64,000 nt of DNA from Nocardia pseudovaccinii NBRC 100343. GTDB lineage: Bacteria; Actinomycetota; Actinomycetes; Mycobacteriales; Mycobacteriaceae. The stretch is from contig NZ_BDBY01000009.1 in assembly GCF_001613225.1 (NCBI RefSeq), positions 19,134 through 83,133 of the forward strand. Direction: 5' to 3'. A program made the translations under genes and the position numbers. Shown in pieces: positions 55,592 to 64,000 of the stretch. Position 1 is the first letter of the stretch; each line of letters begins with the position of its first letter. The notes under the pieces were generated by a model. The model saw only the letters and a program-made list of their open reading frames with translations. It searched no databases and was not told where the DNA came from.

Positions 55592-56308
55592 TCAGGACGG
55601 CGCGGTGATCTTGGTAATGACGGTGCTGCCCTCGTGGGGCGTGACGGTGACGAACTGTCGATACGTGCGCACCGTCGCATCTAGTCGGAACTCGGTGATG
55701 ACGACGTCGAAGCGACCGTCGAGCATCGGGGTGATCATGACGCAGTGCTGGGTGCCGGGCGGAATCGATTTGATGCCCGCATCGATCAATGCGACCGAGG
55801 ACACCGCCGCATCCGCTGTGGTCAGTGCCCGGGCATCGGAGGCCGAGCGGGTCACGTAGTAGGCATATTGGAAGGCCAGGATCACATCCGGACCGGATTC
55901 GGTCGACCCGGTTCCGTTGCCGCGCACCAGCTGTTCGGTGCGCGTCGGGTCGCAGTTCGGTCCGCCGCCGAGCACCCGATCGGTGATCGTGGCCGTCGAC
56001 TGCCGGGTATTGCTCGCCTCGGCCGTGTACACGAGCACCAATGCCACCGCCGCCAGCGTCCCGAAGATCGCGGCACTGCCGACCAGCCAGGGCCGACGCG
56101 GCGGACGCCGCTTCCGGCGGTGTGGGAGCGTCGGCGGGAGGACCCGTGGTGCGGGTCCGGGCGGGAGCATGCCCGGCCACAGCGGATCGGCCGAGCGACT
56201 CACACGCCTGCTGACGTCCCGGGGGATGGCAGCCGGCGGAGCCGGCGGGGTGGGTGAACTCTGCGCGGCGGTCTTGCCGCCGGACTCGGCTGTGTTCGAC
56301 GACACCAT
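55592..56308 (-). CDS. Single-pass membrane protein with extracytoplasmic domain
   Basis: A 238-residue protein. A disordered, Pro/Ser-rich cytoplasmic N-terminus of about 75 residues ends in a basic stretch (PHRRKRRPPRRP). One transmembrane helix (WLVGSAAIFGTLAAVALVLVYTAEA) follows, and then an exported domain with LGGGPNCDPTRTEQLVRGNGTGSTESGPDVILAFQYAYYVTRSA and two cysteines (GTQHCVMITPML). This architecture is common in Nocardia-like genomes, but I do not recognise a named function. ATG 56308 is chosen over a longer frame because the tail begins there without a clear alternative. Confidence 0.8.
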   Translation of the reverse strand: MVSSNTAESGGKTAAQSSPTPPAPPAAIPRDVSRRVSRSADPLWPGMLPPGPAPRVLPPTLPHRRKRRPPRRPWLVGSAAIFGTLAAVALVLVYTAEASNTRQSTATITDRVLGGGPNCDPTRTEQLVRGNGTGSTESGPDVILAFQYAYYVTRSASDARALTTADAAVSSVALIDAGIKSIPPGTQHCVMITPMLDGRFDVVITEFRLDATVRTYRQFVTVTPHEGSTVITKITAPS

Positions 56309-56761
56309 GCTCTCGCCACACCCCTTCACCGGTGCCGCTGGGGCGACCCTTTCAATGCCGTTGTGCAATAACAAGATTGCATAGATGCGCCGGTAAGGCG
56401 ACAGAATGGGCCGGAGAGAACCGGTCAATGGACCAGCAAGCTACGCCAGGATGGCCCGCGGATGAACGCGGTTCCTGCGACTTTGGAGGTTTCCCACAAG
56501 CGCCGGGCCGAAGGTTCGTAACGACGGGCATACCGTGATCAATCCGCGCCGGTATGCTCTTCCGGGAACGATGTCCAGCGAAAATACCAGCTCAGCAGTG
56601 CATTTCGGTGCATGCGGCGGCATAGTAGATCGCCTGCGACGATGCCGCACGACAACGAGGTCCGGCCGCCGTAGCCTGTCGAACGCCTGTCCACTTCAGC
56701 TAAGGCACTCGCCAGGACACCGAAAACCGCGTTATCGGAAGAGAAACCAGGAGCGACTCTC
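56309..56761. promoter_or_regulatory. Divergent region with an ATTGCA inverted repeat
   Basis: About 450 bp between divergent genes. tgcaat (56364-56369) and attgca (56376-56381) form an 18-bp inverted repeat with a 6-bp spacer, about 56-73 bp before the membrane-protein start. ggagcg at 56752 serves the ketosynthase. I see no RNA gene or credible small coding frame in the remainder. Confidence 0.45.
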
Positions 56762-58012
56762 GTGCGAAACCTCTTTGCTGCCGACGGGCGATTCCCGAAT
56801 GTCGTCGTGACGAGTCTCGCGGCGACCACCTCCATCGCGGGTGATGTCGACGCGACCTGGAAGGGACTCCTCAACGGCGAGAGCGGGATCGACGTGCTGG
56901 AGGATCCCTTCGTCGAGGAGTACGACCTCCCCGTCCGCATCGGCGGTCACCTGAAGGTTCGCCCGGAAACCCTGCTCACGCGGGTCGAACAGCGCCGAAT
57001 GGCTTATGTCGAACAGCTCGCGACGGTCCTCGGACGCGAGGTGTGGCGCAATGCGGGCAGTCCGGAGGTGGATCCCGAGCGGCTCGGTGTGGCGATCGGT
57101 ACCGGGCTCGGCGGCGCCGATGCGATCACCGATGCGAACAACAAGCTGAAGAACGGTGGCTACCGCAAGATTTCGCCACTAGCCGTGCAGATGATCATGC
57201 CGAACGGCCCGTCGGCGGTCGTCGGTCTCGAATTGAAGGCCAAGGCAGGCGTGATCACGCCGGTCTCGGCGTGCTCGTCCGGGTCCGAGGCAATTGTCAA
57301 CGCGTGGCGCATGATTGCGATGGGTGACGCCGATATGGTCGTCACCGGCGGCGTCGAGGGATACATCGATGTACTCCCGATCGCGGCCTTCACCATGATG
57401 CGCGCGATGAGTACCCGCAACGACGACCCGAAGGGCGCCTCGCGTCCGTTCGACAAGGATCGCGACGGTTTCGTCTTCGGCGAGGCCGGTGCGCTGATGG
57501 TCCTCGAGACCGAGGAGCACGCCAAGGCTCGTGGCGCGACCATCCACGCGCGCCTGCTCGGTGCCGGAATCACCTCCGACGGTTACCATTTGGTCGCTCC
57601 CGCCCCCGATGGCGATGGCGCGGCACGCGCGATGACCCGGGCCATGCAGCTCGCAGGTCTCACCCCGAAGGACATCACCCACATCAACGCGCACGCGACC
57701 GCGACCCCTATCGGCGACACCGCCGAGGCGAACGCGATCAACAAGGCCGTGGGCAACCATGCTTCGGTGTACGCGCCGAAGTCGGCACTCGGACATTCGA
57801 TCGGCGCGGTGGGCGCACTGGAATCGATCCTGACCGTGCTCAGCATCCGCGACGGCGTCGTGCCGCCGACCCTGAACCTGGACAACCTCGATCCCGAAAT
57901 CGATCTGGATGTGGTGCACGGCGAGGCGCGCAACCAGGAGATCGAGTACGCGATCAACAACTCGTTCGGTTTCGGCGGACACAATGTCGCGCTCGCCTTC
58001 GGCCGGTACTAG
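56762..58012 (+). CDS. KasA/KasB-type beta-ketoacyl-ACP synthase, orphan
   Basis: A 416-residue condensing enzyme of the FAS-II elongation type used in mycolic acid synthesis. The active site matches KasA numbering: Cys171 ([10 protein letters not shown]), His311 (NAHATATP), Lys340 ([10 protein letters not shown]) and His345. The body is KasA-like throughout ([36 protein letters not shown]). The NAHATATP sequence has Ala where most relatives have Gly. It is not in a fabD-acpM-kasA-kasB-accD operon here, so it may be a paralogue for a special chain length. GTG 56762 follows ggagcg. Its stop overlaps that of the convergent GNAT gene. Confidence 0.94.
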   Translation: MRNLFAADGRFPNVVVTSLAATTSIAGDVDATWKGLLNGESGIDVLEDPFVEEYDLPVRIGGHLKVRPETLLTRVEQRRMAYVEQLATVLGREVWRNAGSPEVDPERLGVAIGTGLGGADAITDANNKLKNGGYRKISPLAVQMIMPNGPSAVVGLELKAKAGVITPVSACSSGSEAIVNAWRMIAMGDADMVVTGGVEGYIDVLPIAAFTMMRAMSTRNDDPKGASRPFDKDRDGFVFGEAGALMVLETEEHAKARGATIHARLLGAGITSDGYHLVAPAPDGDGAARAMTRAMQLAGLTPKDITHINAHATATPIGDTAEANAINKAVGNHASVYAPKSALGHSIGAVGALESILTVLSIRDGVVPPTLNLDNLDPEIDLDVVHGEARNQEIEYAINNSFGFGGHNVALAFGRY

Positions 58013-58860
58013 CGGACGAGAACGGCACGCGGGTAGAGCAGCTGGAATCCGAGCTTCTGCACGTTCTGCTGCGACTTCGAACCCGGCAGTGTCGTAACCA
58101 CCGCGAGGTCACAACCCGCGGCCGCCGCGGCGGCCAGGCGCATCGATAGCAGTGCGCCCTGCACGCCGCGGCGGCGGAATTCGGGAAGGGTTGCCGCACC
58201 GCATAATTGGGCTACGCCGTCGCTGAGGCGCAGGCTCGCGCCGCCAGCGGGCTTGCCGTCGATCATGGCGAGCGAGCCGACGAAACCGCTCGTCGCGGTG
58301 AGGTCCCGCTCGGCCCGTTCGATAGCCTCGCGCGGGAATTCCTCGTGCGAGGCGACACCCTGGGTGTCCGGCGTGGCGAAGCCGTCGACGACGACATTCA
58401 CCCAGGTCTCGAATGCGTCGTGCCCGACATCGCGGATCTCGATGCTCTCGGCCAGCTGCGCCTGTCGCCCCGGCTCGAGCCGCAGGCCCAACACGTTCTC
58501 GAAACCGAACAGCACGTAGCCGCGGCGCGTCAGGCGTTCGACAACAGCCGGATCGGCCAGCGTGGAGACCTCGACCTGGACCGGTGCCTCCCGCTCGGCG
58601 AAGGCTTGTTCGACCGCGTCCAGCTCGGCGTCATCGAAGGCAGTGCCGTTCATGCCGATGCCGACCACCTTGTCGAGCGGTGAACCCGGGCCAGCCCACA
58701 CCGCGAGCCCGCCGCCGATGGGGCGCACCAGCACTCGCTGCTGTGGGTCGCGGCGGGCGGCCGCGCAAGCGCCCTCCTCGATCAGCGTGCGCTCGGCATG
58801 CTCGACCCGCGCGGCGAGGTCCTGTCCGGCGAACAAACCCGGGGCGAATTCAGTCGGCAT
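58009..58860 (-). CDS. GNAT-family N-acetyltransferase
   Basis: A 283-residue acetyltransferase with an N-terminal extension ([29 protein letters not shown]) and a C-terminal GNAT core with the acetyl-CoA loop [20 protein letters not shown], preceded by [20 protein letters not shown] and followed by [28 protein letters not shown]. The substrate is unknown. The start is ATG 58860. It converges with the ketosynthase gene, stops overlapping by 4 bp. Confidence 0.88.
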   Translation of the reverse strand: MPTEFAPGLFAGQDLAARVEHAERTLIEEGACAAARRDPQQRVLVRPIGGGLAVWAGPGSPLDKVVGIGMNGTAFDDAELDAVEQAFAEREAPVQVEVSTLADPAVVERLTRRGYVLFGFENVLGLRLEPGRQAQLAESIEIRDVGHDAFETWVNVVVDGFATPDTQGVASHEEFPREAIERAERDLTATSGFVGSLAMIDGKPAGGASLRLSDGVAQLCGAATLPEFRRRGVQGALLSMRLAAAAAAGCDLAVVTTLPGSKSQQNVQKLGFQLLYPRAVLVR

Positions 58861-58902
58861 GAGGCATTCCTACCTTGTCGGGAGCACCGGATTCACCTGG
58901 TT

Positions 58903-59400
58903 TTACCGCCGGGCGGGTTCGGCGTGTCGCTTTCTGCCACGAACGAGCTCGGCGTCCAAGGAAAGTGTTCCGGCACCGACAATGAGCAGGAATGCGCTCC
59001 CACACAGTTGCGCGAGATCAGTGCGGGACTCGTGCAGGAAGGCCCACCATCCGGACTTGCCCGGGAACAGTGCCGCATCGCCCCAGAGCAGTGGCAGTTT
59101 GGTAATCAGCAGCGCACCGATCATGTCGACGATCATCGGGACTGCCGCGGCCCGTGTCAGCAGCCCGACGAGGATCAAGGCCCCGCAGGCGGTTTCGAAG
59201 ACACCGTCGAGCGGTGCGACGAATCCGGGAGCCGGGATGCCGACCTTGTCGAATCGGCCGACGCCGAGGGTATCGGGATAGACGAACTTCTGGATGCCTT
59301 CGGATAGGAAAATCACACCGACGAACAGGCGGATCAGGACAACCGACGCCGGTGCGTTCGTCGTGGCCAGTCGAGCCGACCAGGTACTGAGCTGGGACAT
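58903..59400 (-). CDS. DoxX-family membrane protein
   Basis: A 165-residue protein with about four transmembrane helices. The N-terminal helix includes VVLIRLFVGVIFLSEGIQKFVYP, a hallmark of DoxX proteins, then GVFETACGALILVGLLTRAAAVPMIVDMIGAL and a C-terminal helix AQLCGSAFLLIVGAGTL. DoxX proteins interact with quinones or thiol oxidoreductases. The role here is inferred from the family only. It lies between the GNAT gene and a universal stress protein gene. Confidence 0.9.
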   Translation of the reverse strand: MSQLSTWSARLATTNAPASVVLIRLFVGVIFLSEGIQKFVYPDTLGVGRFDKVGIPAPGFVAPLDGVFETACGALILVGLLTRAAAVPMIVDMIGALLITKLPLLWGDAALFPGKSGWWAFLHESRTDLAQLCGSAFLLIVGAGTLSLDAELVRGRKRHAEPARR

Positions 59401-59456
59401 ACGCTACGCCTCCGCCCGCAAGACCGTAATACCTTGCGCGCCGGACACATTCGGAT

Positions 59457-59891
59457 TCACTTGTGGCCGTCCTGAGCAATGAGGACCGAGCAGTCGGCGT
59501 GCCGGGCGGCCTTCTCGGCGGTCGCGCCGATGAATCGGCCCCAGATCGCCGAATGTCCACTGCGGCCGAGCACCAGCAGATCCGCCTCGTGGTGTGTGGC
59601 GGCGACGGCGAGCTCATGCGCGGGGTGCCCGGCACGGATTTCGGCCGCGATAGCGACGCCACGTGCGGCGGCCGCCTCGGCAGCAGCGGCGAGCCAGCGA
59701 CGGGTGGTCACCTCCTCGACCGAGAGTTCTTCCTCGATCTCCCCGATCACCGGCCCATACCGCGGACGATGCTCCTCCACCGCGACCACGGTGAGCACGG
59801 ACTTGTTCGCGGCAGCCAGCTCGAGCGCCATCCACAGCGCTTCCCTGGCGCCGGGTGAGTCGTCGTATCCCACCACGATCCGCTGGAACAC
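59457..59891 (-). CDS. Universal stress protein (UspA family)
   Basis: A 144-residue USP. It begins MFQRIVVGYDDSPGAREALWMALELA, has a Rossmann-like HEADLLVLGRSGHSAIWGRFIGATAEKAARHADCSVLIAQ with the ATP-binding pattern G-x2-G-x9-G-[ST] in ALLVLGRSG-like sequence, so it probably binds ATP. It shares its strand with the DoxX gene downstream. Conditions of expression cannot be read from the sequence. Confidence 0.92.
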   Translation of the reverse strand: MFQRIVVGYDDSPGAREALWMALELAAANKSVLTVVAVEEHRPRYGPVIGEIEEELSVEEVTTRRWLAAAAEAAAARGVAIAAEIRAGHPAHELAVAATHHEADLLVLGRSGHSAIWGRFIGATAEKAARHADCSVLIAQDGHK

Positions 59892-60001
59892 ACCTCCAGT
59901 GTGATCGTCGGTCCGGCGACGCGCTATCCGACCACAGGCGGTGGCCCGAATCCGACTCCAGAAGGTGGTTCGGCAGACGGTGGGCGAACTATCGTGAGCG
60001 T

Positions 60002-60892
60002 ATGCCTGTTACCGACGGTACCGAACCGCCATTCATACCCGGGGTGCGCCGTTCGTTCGTGACAGCTCGCGATGTCCGGTTCCACGTCACCGAATCCGGG
60101 CCCGAAGACGGTCGCCCGGTCGTGCTGCTGCACGGCTGGCCACAGCACCACTACGCCTACCGAGATCTCCTCGCCGACCCGCCCGATGGACTCCGGATCA
60201 TCGCCCCCGACCTGCCCGGATACGGCTGGTCGGGTCCCGCGCCGCACCGTTGGTCGAAGGAGGAAGTCGCCTCCGATGTGTTTGCACTCCTCGATGCGCT
60301 CGGACTGGAACGGTTGCTGCTCGTCGGCCACGACTGGGGCGGCTACATCGGCTATCGCATGGTGCTGCGCGAACCCGACCGCTTCGACGGCTACCTGGTG
60401 CTGAATATGGCCCATCCGTGGGTACCGCCGACGACGGTCCTGCGACAGATCTGGCGCTTCCTCACCTACCAGCCGCTGGTCGCCACGGTGGGCGTGCCGC
60501 TACAGCAGCGCACCCGCTTCCTCGAATGGCTCATCAGCGGGGCGATCACCGACCGCAGCACGGTCAGCCCCGAGGTGATCCGCACCTTCGCCGACCGCTT
60601 CCGTGATCCGGTCTGCGCCCGCGCCGCCACCGACACCTACCGCACCTTCTGGCTGCGCGAAATCCCGGATGCCGCACGTCATCCCGAACGCCGCCGTATC
60701 ACCATCCCGATCCGCGTCCTCTTCGGCGTCGACGACCCCGCTGTGCACCGCTCCCTCGCCGCCGCCGAAACCGCCCGCGGCGCCGACGACTACACCTTCG
60801 AACCGGTAACCGGCTGTGGACATTTCGTCGCGGACGAACGCCCCGAACTCGTCCGTGCCCGCCTGATCGGACTCGCGGCAGACACGAAGTAG
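60002..60892 (+). CDS. Alpha/beta hydrolase, epoxide-hydrolase-like
   Basis: A 296-residue alpha/beta-hydrolase. The oxyanion motif is LLHGWPQHHYAYRDLL, the nucleophile elbow VGHDWGGYIGYR has Asp as the nucleophile, as in epoxide hydrolases and haloalkane dehalogenases, and PITGCGH-like VTGCGHFVADERPELV carries the catalytic His. The helical cap lies between (residues about 140-220). The ATG at 60002 follows ctatcgtgagcgt with no ribosome site, so a leaderless message is likely. The substrate is unknown. Confidence 0.9.
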   Translation: MPVTDGTEPPFIPGVRRSFVTARDVRFHVTESGPEDGRPVVLLHGWPQHHYAYRDLLADPPDGLRIIAPDLPGYGWSGPAPHRWSKEEVASDVFALLDALGLERLLLVGHDWGGYIGYRMVLREPDRFDGYLVLNMAHPWVPPTTVLRQIWRFLTYQPLVATVGVPLQQRTRFLEWLISGAITDRSTVSPEVIRTFADRFRDPVCARAATDTYRTFWLREIPDAARHPERRRITIPIRVLFGVDDPAVHRSLAAAETARGADDYTFEPVTGCGHFVADERPELVRARLIGLAADTK

Positions 60893-61047
60893 CCCATGCC
60901 ACTTCGGCTTTCACACCCATGCCTGGATAATGCGACGGTTGGCGACATGGCGGGGTACGCGGCGACGGCGGCCGTCAACCTGCTGCGACGGTCGAGCCGG
61001 ATCGGCTGGACGCCGTCGAATACCAGCCGAGTTCCGGCTTGGTTCAT
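60790..61047 (-). CDS. Possible small ORF coupled to the DHp-like gene
   Basis: An 85-codon frame whose ATG overlaps the stop of the upstream 103-residue gene as ATGA. The first half (MNQAGTRLVFDGVQPIRLD) has G/C-ended codons. The second half runs antisense through the end of the alpha/beta-hydrolase gene. No domain is recognised. Coupling suggests it could be real, but coding evidence is weak. Confidence 0.25.
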   Translation of the reverse strand: MNQAGTRLVFDGVQPIRLDRRSRLTAAVAAYPAMSPTVALSRHGCESRSGMGYFVSAASPIRRARTSSGRSSATKCPQPVTGSKV

Positions 61048-61355
61048 CTGTACCGCGAGACACCCGTCCTCGGCAGCGTCGAAGTCACCGCGATAACGGC
61101 CCGACCGGCATCACGGATGATGCGGTCGAGGTCGTCGATGATGTCGCTGATCGCATCGCGGGTCCGATCCGCCTGCGCGGATGCGACCGGCTCCCTGTCG
61201 AATTCGATACCGATCTTGTTGAGCTGCAGTCCGGTATCGAGCAGACTTCGAACCAGGTTATCCGCGATCTCAGCGAAAGCGACTGCGTCGCTGTCCCATT
61301 CGTCGCTCTCGGGTCGCGGATGGGTGGTGATGTGGCCGAACTGCTTGTCCCACAT
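61044..61355 (-). CDS. Small protein resembling a HisKA_3 dimerisation domain without its histidine
   Basis: A 103-residue protein with AAGAGGAATT-type ribosome site before the ATG and strong coding composition. Residues 27-95 read as two helices, FAEIADNLVRSLLDTGLQLNKIGIEF and ISDIIDDLDRIIRDAGRAVIAV, which parallel the DHp (HisKA_3) helices of DevS-type kinases (RDLHD..IQRLFATGLxL, then VDDLDxTIRxIR). The phospho-accepting His of the H-box is absent (ADNLVRS) and no ATPase domain follows. It may be a decoy or dimerisation partner for a kinase. This is inference from pattern only. Confidence 0.72.
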   Translation of the reverse strand: MWDKQFGHITTHPRPESDEWDSDAVAFAEIADNLVRSLLDTGLQLNKIGIEFDREPVASAQADRTRDAISDIIDDLDRIIRDAGRAVIAVTSTLPRTGVSRYR

Positions 61356-61601
61356 AATAATTCCTCTTGCCGGACAGGTTCACTGGCTGCCTCGGCTGCC
61401 GATTGCCTGGAATTCGTTCAGCGCCGGAATTACCCCGCAACCAGCTATCGCAAACTCCGGAAGCCGCATCGGCGGTCTCCGCCAATGAATATACGTTGCG
61501 CGAAGTGTGCTGGACCTATTGCCATGAGCGCCGCAGCGGGGCAGTGTGAACATGTCGGTGGCGCCACCGGGGCGCTGCCCTGAACACCGAGGGAGTCGCT
61601 C

Positions 61602-62225
61602 GTGTACGCACGTTCTACCACCATTCAGGCGCAACCCTCCGCTATCGACGCCGGGATTGCGCACGTACGTGACGAGGTAATGCCGGCTTTGGAAGACATA
61701 CGCGGCTGTGTCGGACTATCGTTGCTGGTCGATCGCCAGTCCGGCCGGTGCATCGTAACTACCTCATGGGAAACCGAGGAAGCGATGACCCGCAGCGCCG
61801 ACCGGGTTCGCCCCATTCGAGATCGCGCGGCCGCGGCATTCGGCGGCGGCGGCACCCAGATCGAGCAATGGGAAATCGCCGCCCTACATCGTGACCACCG
61901 CGCACAGCAGGGCGCCTGCGCCCGCGTTGTCTGGATCAAGACGAACCCGGATCGACAGGACGCCGCGATCGAGACCTACAAATCCCAAGCCCTACCCGAA
62001 ATGGAATCCCTCGAGGGGTTCTGCAGCGCGAGCCTCTTGGTCGAGCGCGCATCCGGCCGCGGCGTCTCCTGCGTCACCTTCGATACCGCCGACGCCATGG
62101 AACGCAACCGCGAAGACGCAACCGCCCTGCGCGAGCGAATCACCCGCCAAGCCGGTATGCAGGTAGTCGACATGTGCGAGTGCGAGTTGGCCATCGCCCA
62201 CCTCCGCGTCCCCGAATTGGTGTAA
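61602..62225 (+). CDS. Tandem antibiotic-biosynthesis-monooxygenase (ABM)-fold protein
   Basis: A 207-residue protein with two copies of a ferredoxin-like ABM domain. The first ([51 protein letters not shown]) and second ([50 protein letters not shown]) align along their length. Such domains act as small oxygenases, haem-degrading enzymes or binding modules. The catalytic residues are not evident. GTG 61602 follows GAGGGAG. It is divergent from the DHp-like gene. Confidence 0.88.
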   Translation: MYARSTTIQAQPSAIDAGIAHVRDEVMPALEDIRGCVGLSLLVDRQSGRCIVTTSWETEEAMTRSADRVRPIRDRAAAAFGGGGTQIEQWEIAALHRDHRAQQGACARVVWIKTNPDRQDAAIETYKSQALPEMESLEGFCSASLLVERASGRGVSCVTFDTADAMERNREDATALRERITRQAGMQVVDMCECELAIAHLRVPELV

Positions 62226-62236
62226 ACGCACGGCCG

Positions 62237-62268
62237 CGGCTCCCGGCCGAATGATCGGTCGGGAGCCG
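62237..62268. terminator. GC-rich hairpin between convergent genes
   Basis: cggctcccggcc (62237-62248) pairs with ggtcgggagccg (62257-62268), 12 bp with one G-T pair and an 8-nt loop. There is no T-run. It lies between the ABM and acyl-CoA ligase stops and may end both transcripts. Confidence 0.6.
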
Positions 62269-62294
62269 TCGGCGCTACACCGTTGCCCTGGGCA

Positions 62295-63845
62295 TCAAGC
62301 TCCGTAGAGCGCCCGGAGTTCGCGTTTGTACACTTTGCCCGATTCGTCCCGCGGCAAAGCCGCGACCACACGCACGTGGGCCGGAATCTTGTAGCGAGCA
62401 ATCCGGTCGGCGAGACCCGCACGAATTCCACTGTCGGTAAGTGTCGCCCCGGATCGCGCGACAACATGCGCCGCGACCGCTTCTCCCAAATCGCCCGCAT
62501 CCGGGACGCCGAATACGGCAACGTCCTCTACCCCATCGAGAGCAGCGATAGCGGCCTCGATCTCGGCAGGGTAGATATTGACGCCTCCCGAGATGATGAT
62601 CTCGCTGGAGCGCCCCGTGAGGTAGAGATAGCCGTCGTCGTCGAGGTACCCGGTGTCACCGACATCGAGGAAGCCGGGGACGGGGCTGGTCGCTTGTGCG
62701 TCGCGGTCGAGGTAGCGGAAATCGGGCCAGTAGTCGGCACCACGAACGAACACATTCCCGATCTCGTTCGGCGGCAACGGTCTTCCATCCTCGGTAGCGA
62801 CAACGACATCGGAACCGTCGGCACCACGGCCGACGCTGCCCGGATGTTCGAGCCATTCCGCGGCGCCGATCCAGGTAACGGTGCCCGCCTCGGTGCAGCC
62901 ATAGAACTCGATCACCGCATCACCGAACCAGTCGATCGCGGCGCGTTTGACGGCGGGCGGACACGGCGCCGCGGAATGGATGAGGTGCGTCAGACTGGAA
63001 ACGTCGTAACGACAAGCGATTTCGGCGGGCAGGGACAACAGCCGCGACAGCATCGTCGGCACCACCTTGGCCTGCGTAATCCGACGCTCCTCGACAAGCC
63101 GCAGAAATCGCTGCGCATCCCAACGCGGCATGATCGTAATGTTGGTCCCCATCCGCAGCGCCAACACCGCCACCGCATTGGGACTGGTGTGATACAGCGG
63201 CCCAGCCACCAACATCTGCCCACCCGGAGCCAATCCCATCCGTTTGGCCGTACCACCCGCGATGGACAACAGCTGATGCGGCGTCATACGTTCGCGGAGA
63301 ACACCTTTCGGCGTTCCCGTGGTGCCCGATGTGTAGATGAGCCCCATCGAATCCGCAATCGCGCCATCGAGATAACCGAGTGGTTCGGGATGATCCCGGA
63401 TCCACTGCTCAACAGACCTGTGCCGACCGGTGGGCTGCGCCAACGCCGAGTTGAGCCCAGCTTCCTCGAGCAGTTCGATCGGCATAGCGACCTCGACAAT
63501 CATCGGACCCGCCCCGGCTGTCTCACAAGCCTTCTCGATGGTGCCGATGAACTCGGTATGCGCGAGAACGACGCGAGCACCGCTGTCTTCGAGGACATGG
63601 GCAACCTCGGCGGCCCGCCAGCCGGTATTGACAGGAACGGGATTGGCCCCACAGGCAGCAACCGCAAGAGAGACTTCGAGAAACTCGATGTCGTTCCGCA
63701 ACATCACCGCGACGCGATCACCGCGCGTGATTCCCGCCGCAACGAACGCCGAGGCAAGACACCCAGCGCGATGATGCGCCTCCGACTGAGCGCGCACCCG
63801 TGCACCGCAGCTGATCGTCGAGGCAGCCGAGGAACCATCGTTCAT
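62295..63845 (-). CDS. Acyl-CoA ligase (ANL superfamily)
   Basis: A 516-residue AMP-forming ligase. The P-loop-like motif IYTSGTTGTPKGVLRERM, FYGCTEAGTVTWIG, the DVGDTGYLDDDGYLYLTGRSSEIIISGGVNIYPAEIEAAI linker and C-terminal SGKVYKREL lysine are the ANL signatures. The N-terminal segment is short compared with many long-chain ligases. Substrate class (aryl, medium or long acyl) cannot be settled from these motifs. It is divergent from the gene at the right edge, with 121 bp between. Confidence 0.92.
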   Translation of the reverse strand: MNDGSSAASTISCGARVRAQSEAHHRAGCLASAFVAAGITRGDRVAVMLRNDIEFLEVSLAVAACGANPVPVNTGWRAAEVAHVLEDSGARVVLAHTEFIGTIEKACETAGAGPMIVEVAMPIELLEEAGLNSALAQPTGRHRSVEQWIRDHPEPLGYLDGAIADSMGLIYTSGTTGTPKGVLRERMTPHQLLSIAGGTAKRMGLAPGGQMLVAGPLYHTSPNAVAVLALRMGTNITIMPRWDAQRFLRLVEERRITQAKVVPTMLSRLLSLPAEIACRYDVSSLTHLIHSAAPCPPAVKRAAIDWFGDAVIEFYGCTEAGTVTWIGAAEWLEHPGSVGRGADGSDVVVATEDGRPLPPNEIGNVFVRGADYWPDFRYLDRDAQATSPVPGFLDVGDTGYLDDDGYLYLTGRSSEIIISGGVNIYPAEIEAAIAALDGVEDVAVFGVPDAGDLGEAVAAHVVARSGATLTDSGIRAGLADRIARYKIPAHVRVVAALPRDESGKVYKRELRALYGA

Positions 63846-63966
63846 GCGCGCATTCTGTCAGGTGCGACATCGGCAAGCGTTGCTCAGCGCGCCGGAACGC
63901 CGAGGACCTCGGCGACAACGGCGACCGAGCGTTGACAGACACCAAGGTCGCTGATACTCATATGCT

Positions 63967-64000
63967 ATGACTGGGCCGGATGATTTCGAGTTCGAAGCCG
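63967..64000 (+). CDS. Start of an unidentified gene (3' end outside window)
   Basis: The last 34 bases open a frame ATG encoding MTGPDDFEFEA, with ggatactca-type sequence gatact about 16 bases upstream, which could be a -10 for a short leader. Only eleven codons are visible, so product and even coding status are uncertain. It would be divergent from the acyl-CoA ligase gene. Confidence 0.45.
   Translation, partial: MTGPDDFEFEA

Noticed and set aside
61483..61583. A 32-residue CxxC-containing small protein (MNIRCAKCAGPIAM...)
   Set aside because: There is no ribosome site, the pattern is short, and the frame is open only by virtue of base composition. It could be zinc-binding but is not supported.

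Overview
The window reads as chromosome of a high-GC, mycolic-acid actinomycete, most likely Nocardia or a close relative. This rests on sequence and gene order, not on a search. Codons are strongly G/C-ended and GTG/TTG starts and ATGA overlaps are common. There is a KasA/KasB-type ketosynthase, an RpfB, an ergothioneine cluster and a long core block ordered as in mycobacteria. The M. tuberculosis neighbourhood Rv1001-Rv1020 is recognisable here as arcA, a PMT mannosyltransferase, rsmI, metG, tatD, rpfB, ksgA, ispE, a pks16-type ligase, pth, rplY, prs, glmU, tRNA-Gln, an Rv1019-like TetR and mfd. Extra genes interrupt it. No rRNA, CRISPR array, insertion sequence or prophage was seen.

Layout. 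1-6.9 kb: mfd (3' end outside the window), two TetR regulators, tRNA-Gln(UUG), glmU and prs with a strong terminator. 6.9-16.1 kb: two DUF4190-type membrane proteins, a DUF2461 protein, the ergothioneine operon egtA-egtB-egtC-egtD (minus strand), then a divergent PLP enzyme (possible EgtE) and an RNase Z. 16.1-20.7 kb: dispersed repeat copy A, a TetR/acyltransferase divergent pair with palindromic operators, the pks16-type ligase, pth and rplY. 20.7-30.1 kb: release factor 3, an NTF2-like protein, a DUF445 membrane protein flanked by two paralogous Abi-alpha-like proteins, dispersed repeat copy B, an ABC-F ATPase and an LLM oxidoreductase preceded by a cluster of palindromes. 30.1-45 kb: ispE, an SDR/TetR pair, a small copper operon, rpfB-ksgA, tatD, metG, a PEP-mutase-family enzyme, rsmI, PMT, arcA-gntR and soxR with its box. 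45-53.3 kb: an SDR, a glycosyltransferase, a three-gene cassette (GNAT-like protein, MoeY-type E1/nitroreductase fusion, GGDEF-EAL enzyme) and two tandem GyrI-like proteins. 53.5-64 kb: an M20 amidohydrolase, a family 5 uracil-DNA glycosylase, a membrane protein, an orphan ketosynthase, stress and accessory genes, a small histidine-kinase-dimerisation-like protein, a double ABM protein, an acyl-CoA ligase and the first codons of one more gene.

Functions group around envelope building (glmU supplies UDP-GlcNAc, prs supplies PRPP, with ispE, PMT, the ketosynthase, acyltransferase, ligases and rpfB), translation upkeep (pth, rplY, prfC, metG, ksgA, rsmI, ABC-F), redox and metal stress (ergothioneine, soxR, copZ, universal stress protein, DoxX) and DNA repair (mfd, udgB). 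The less conventional parts are the GNAT/MoeY/GGDEF-EAL cassette, the Abi-alpha/DUF445 locus, two families of dispersed non-coding repeats, the tandem GyrI pair and the orphan DHp-like protein.
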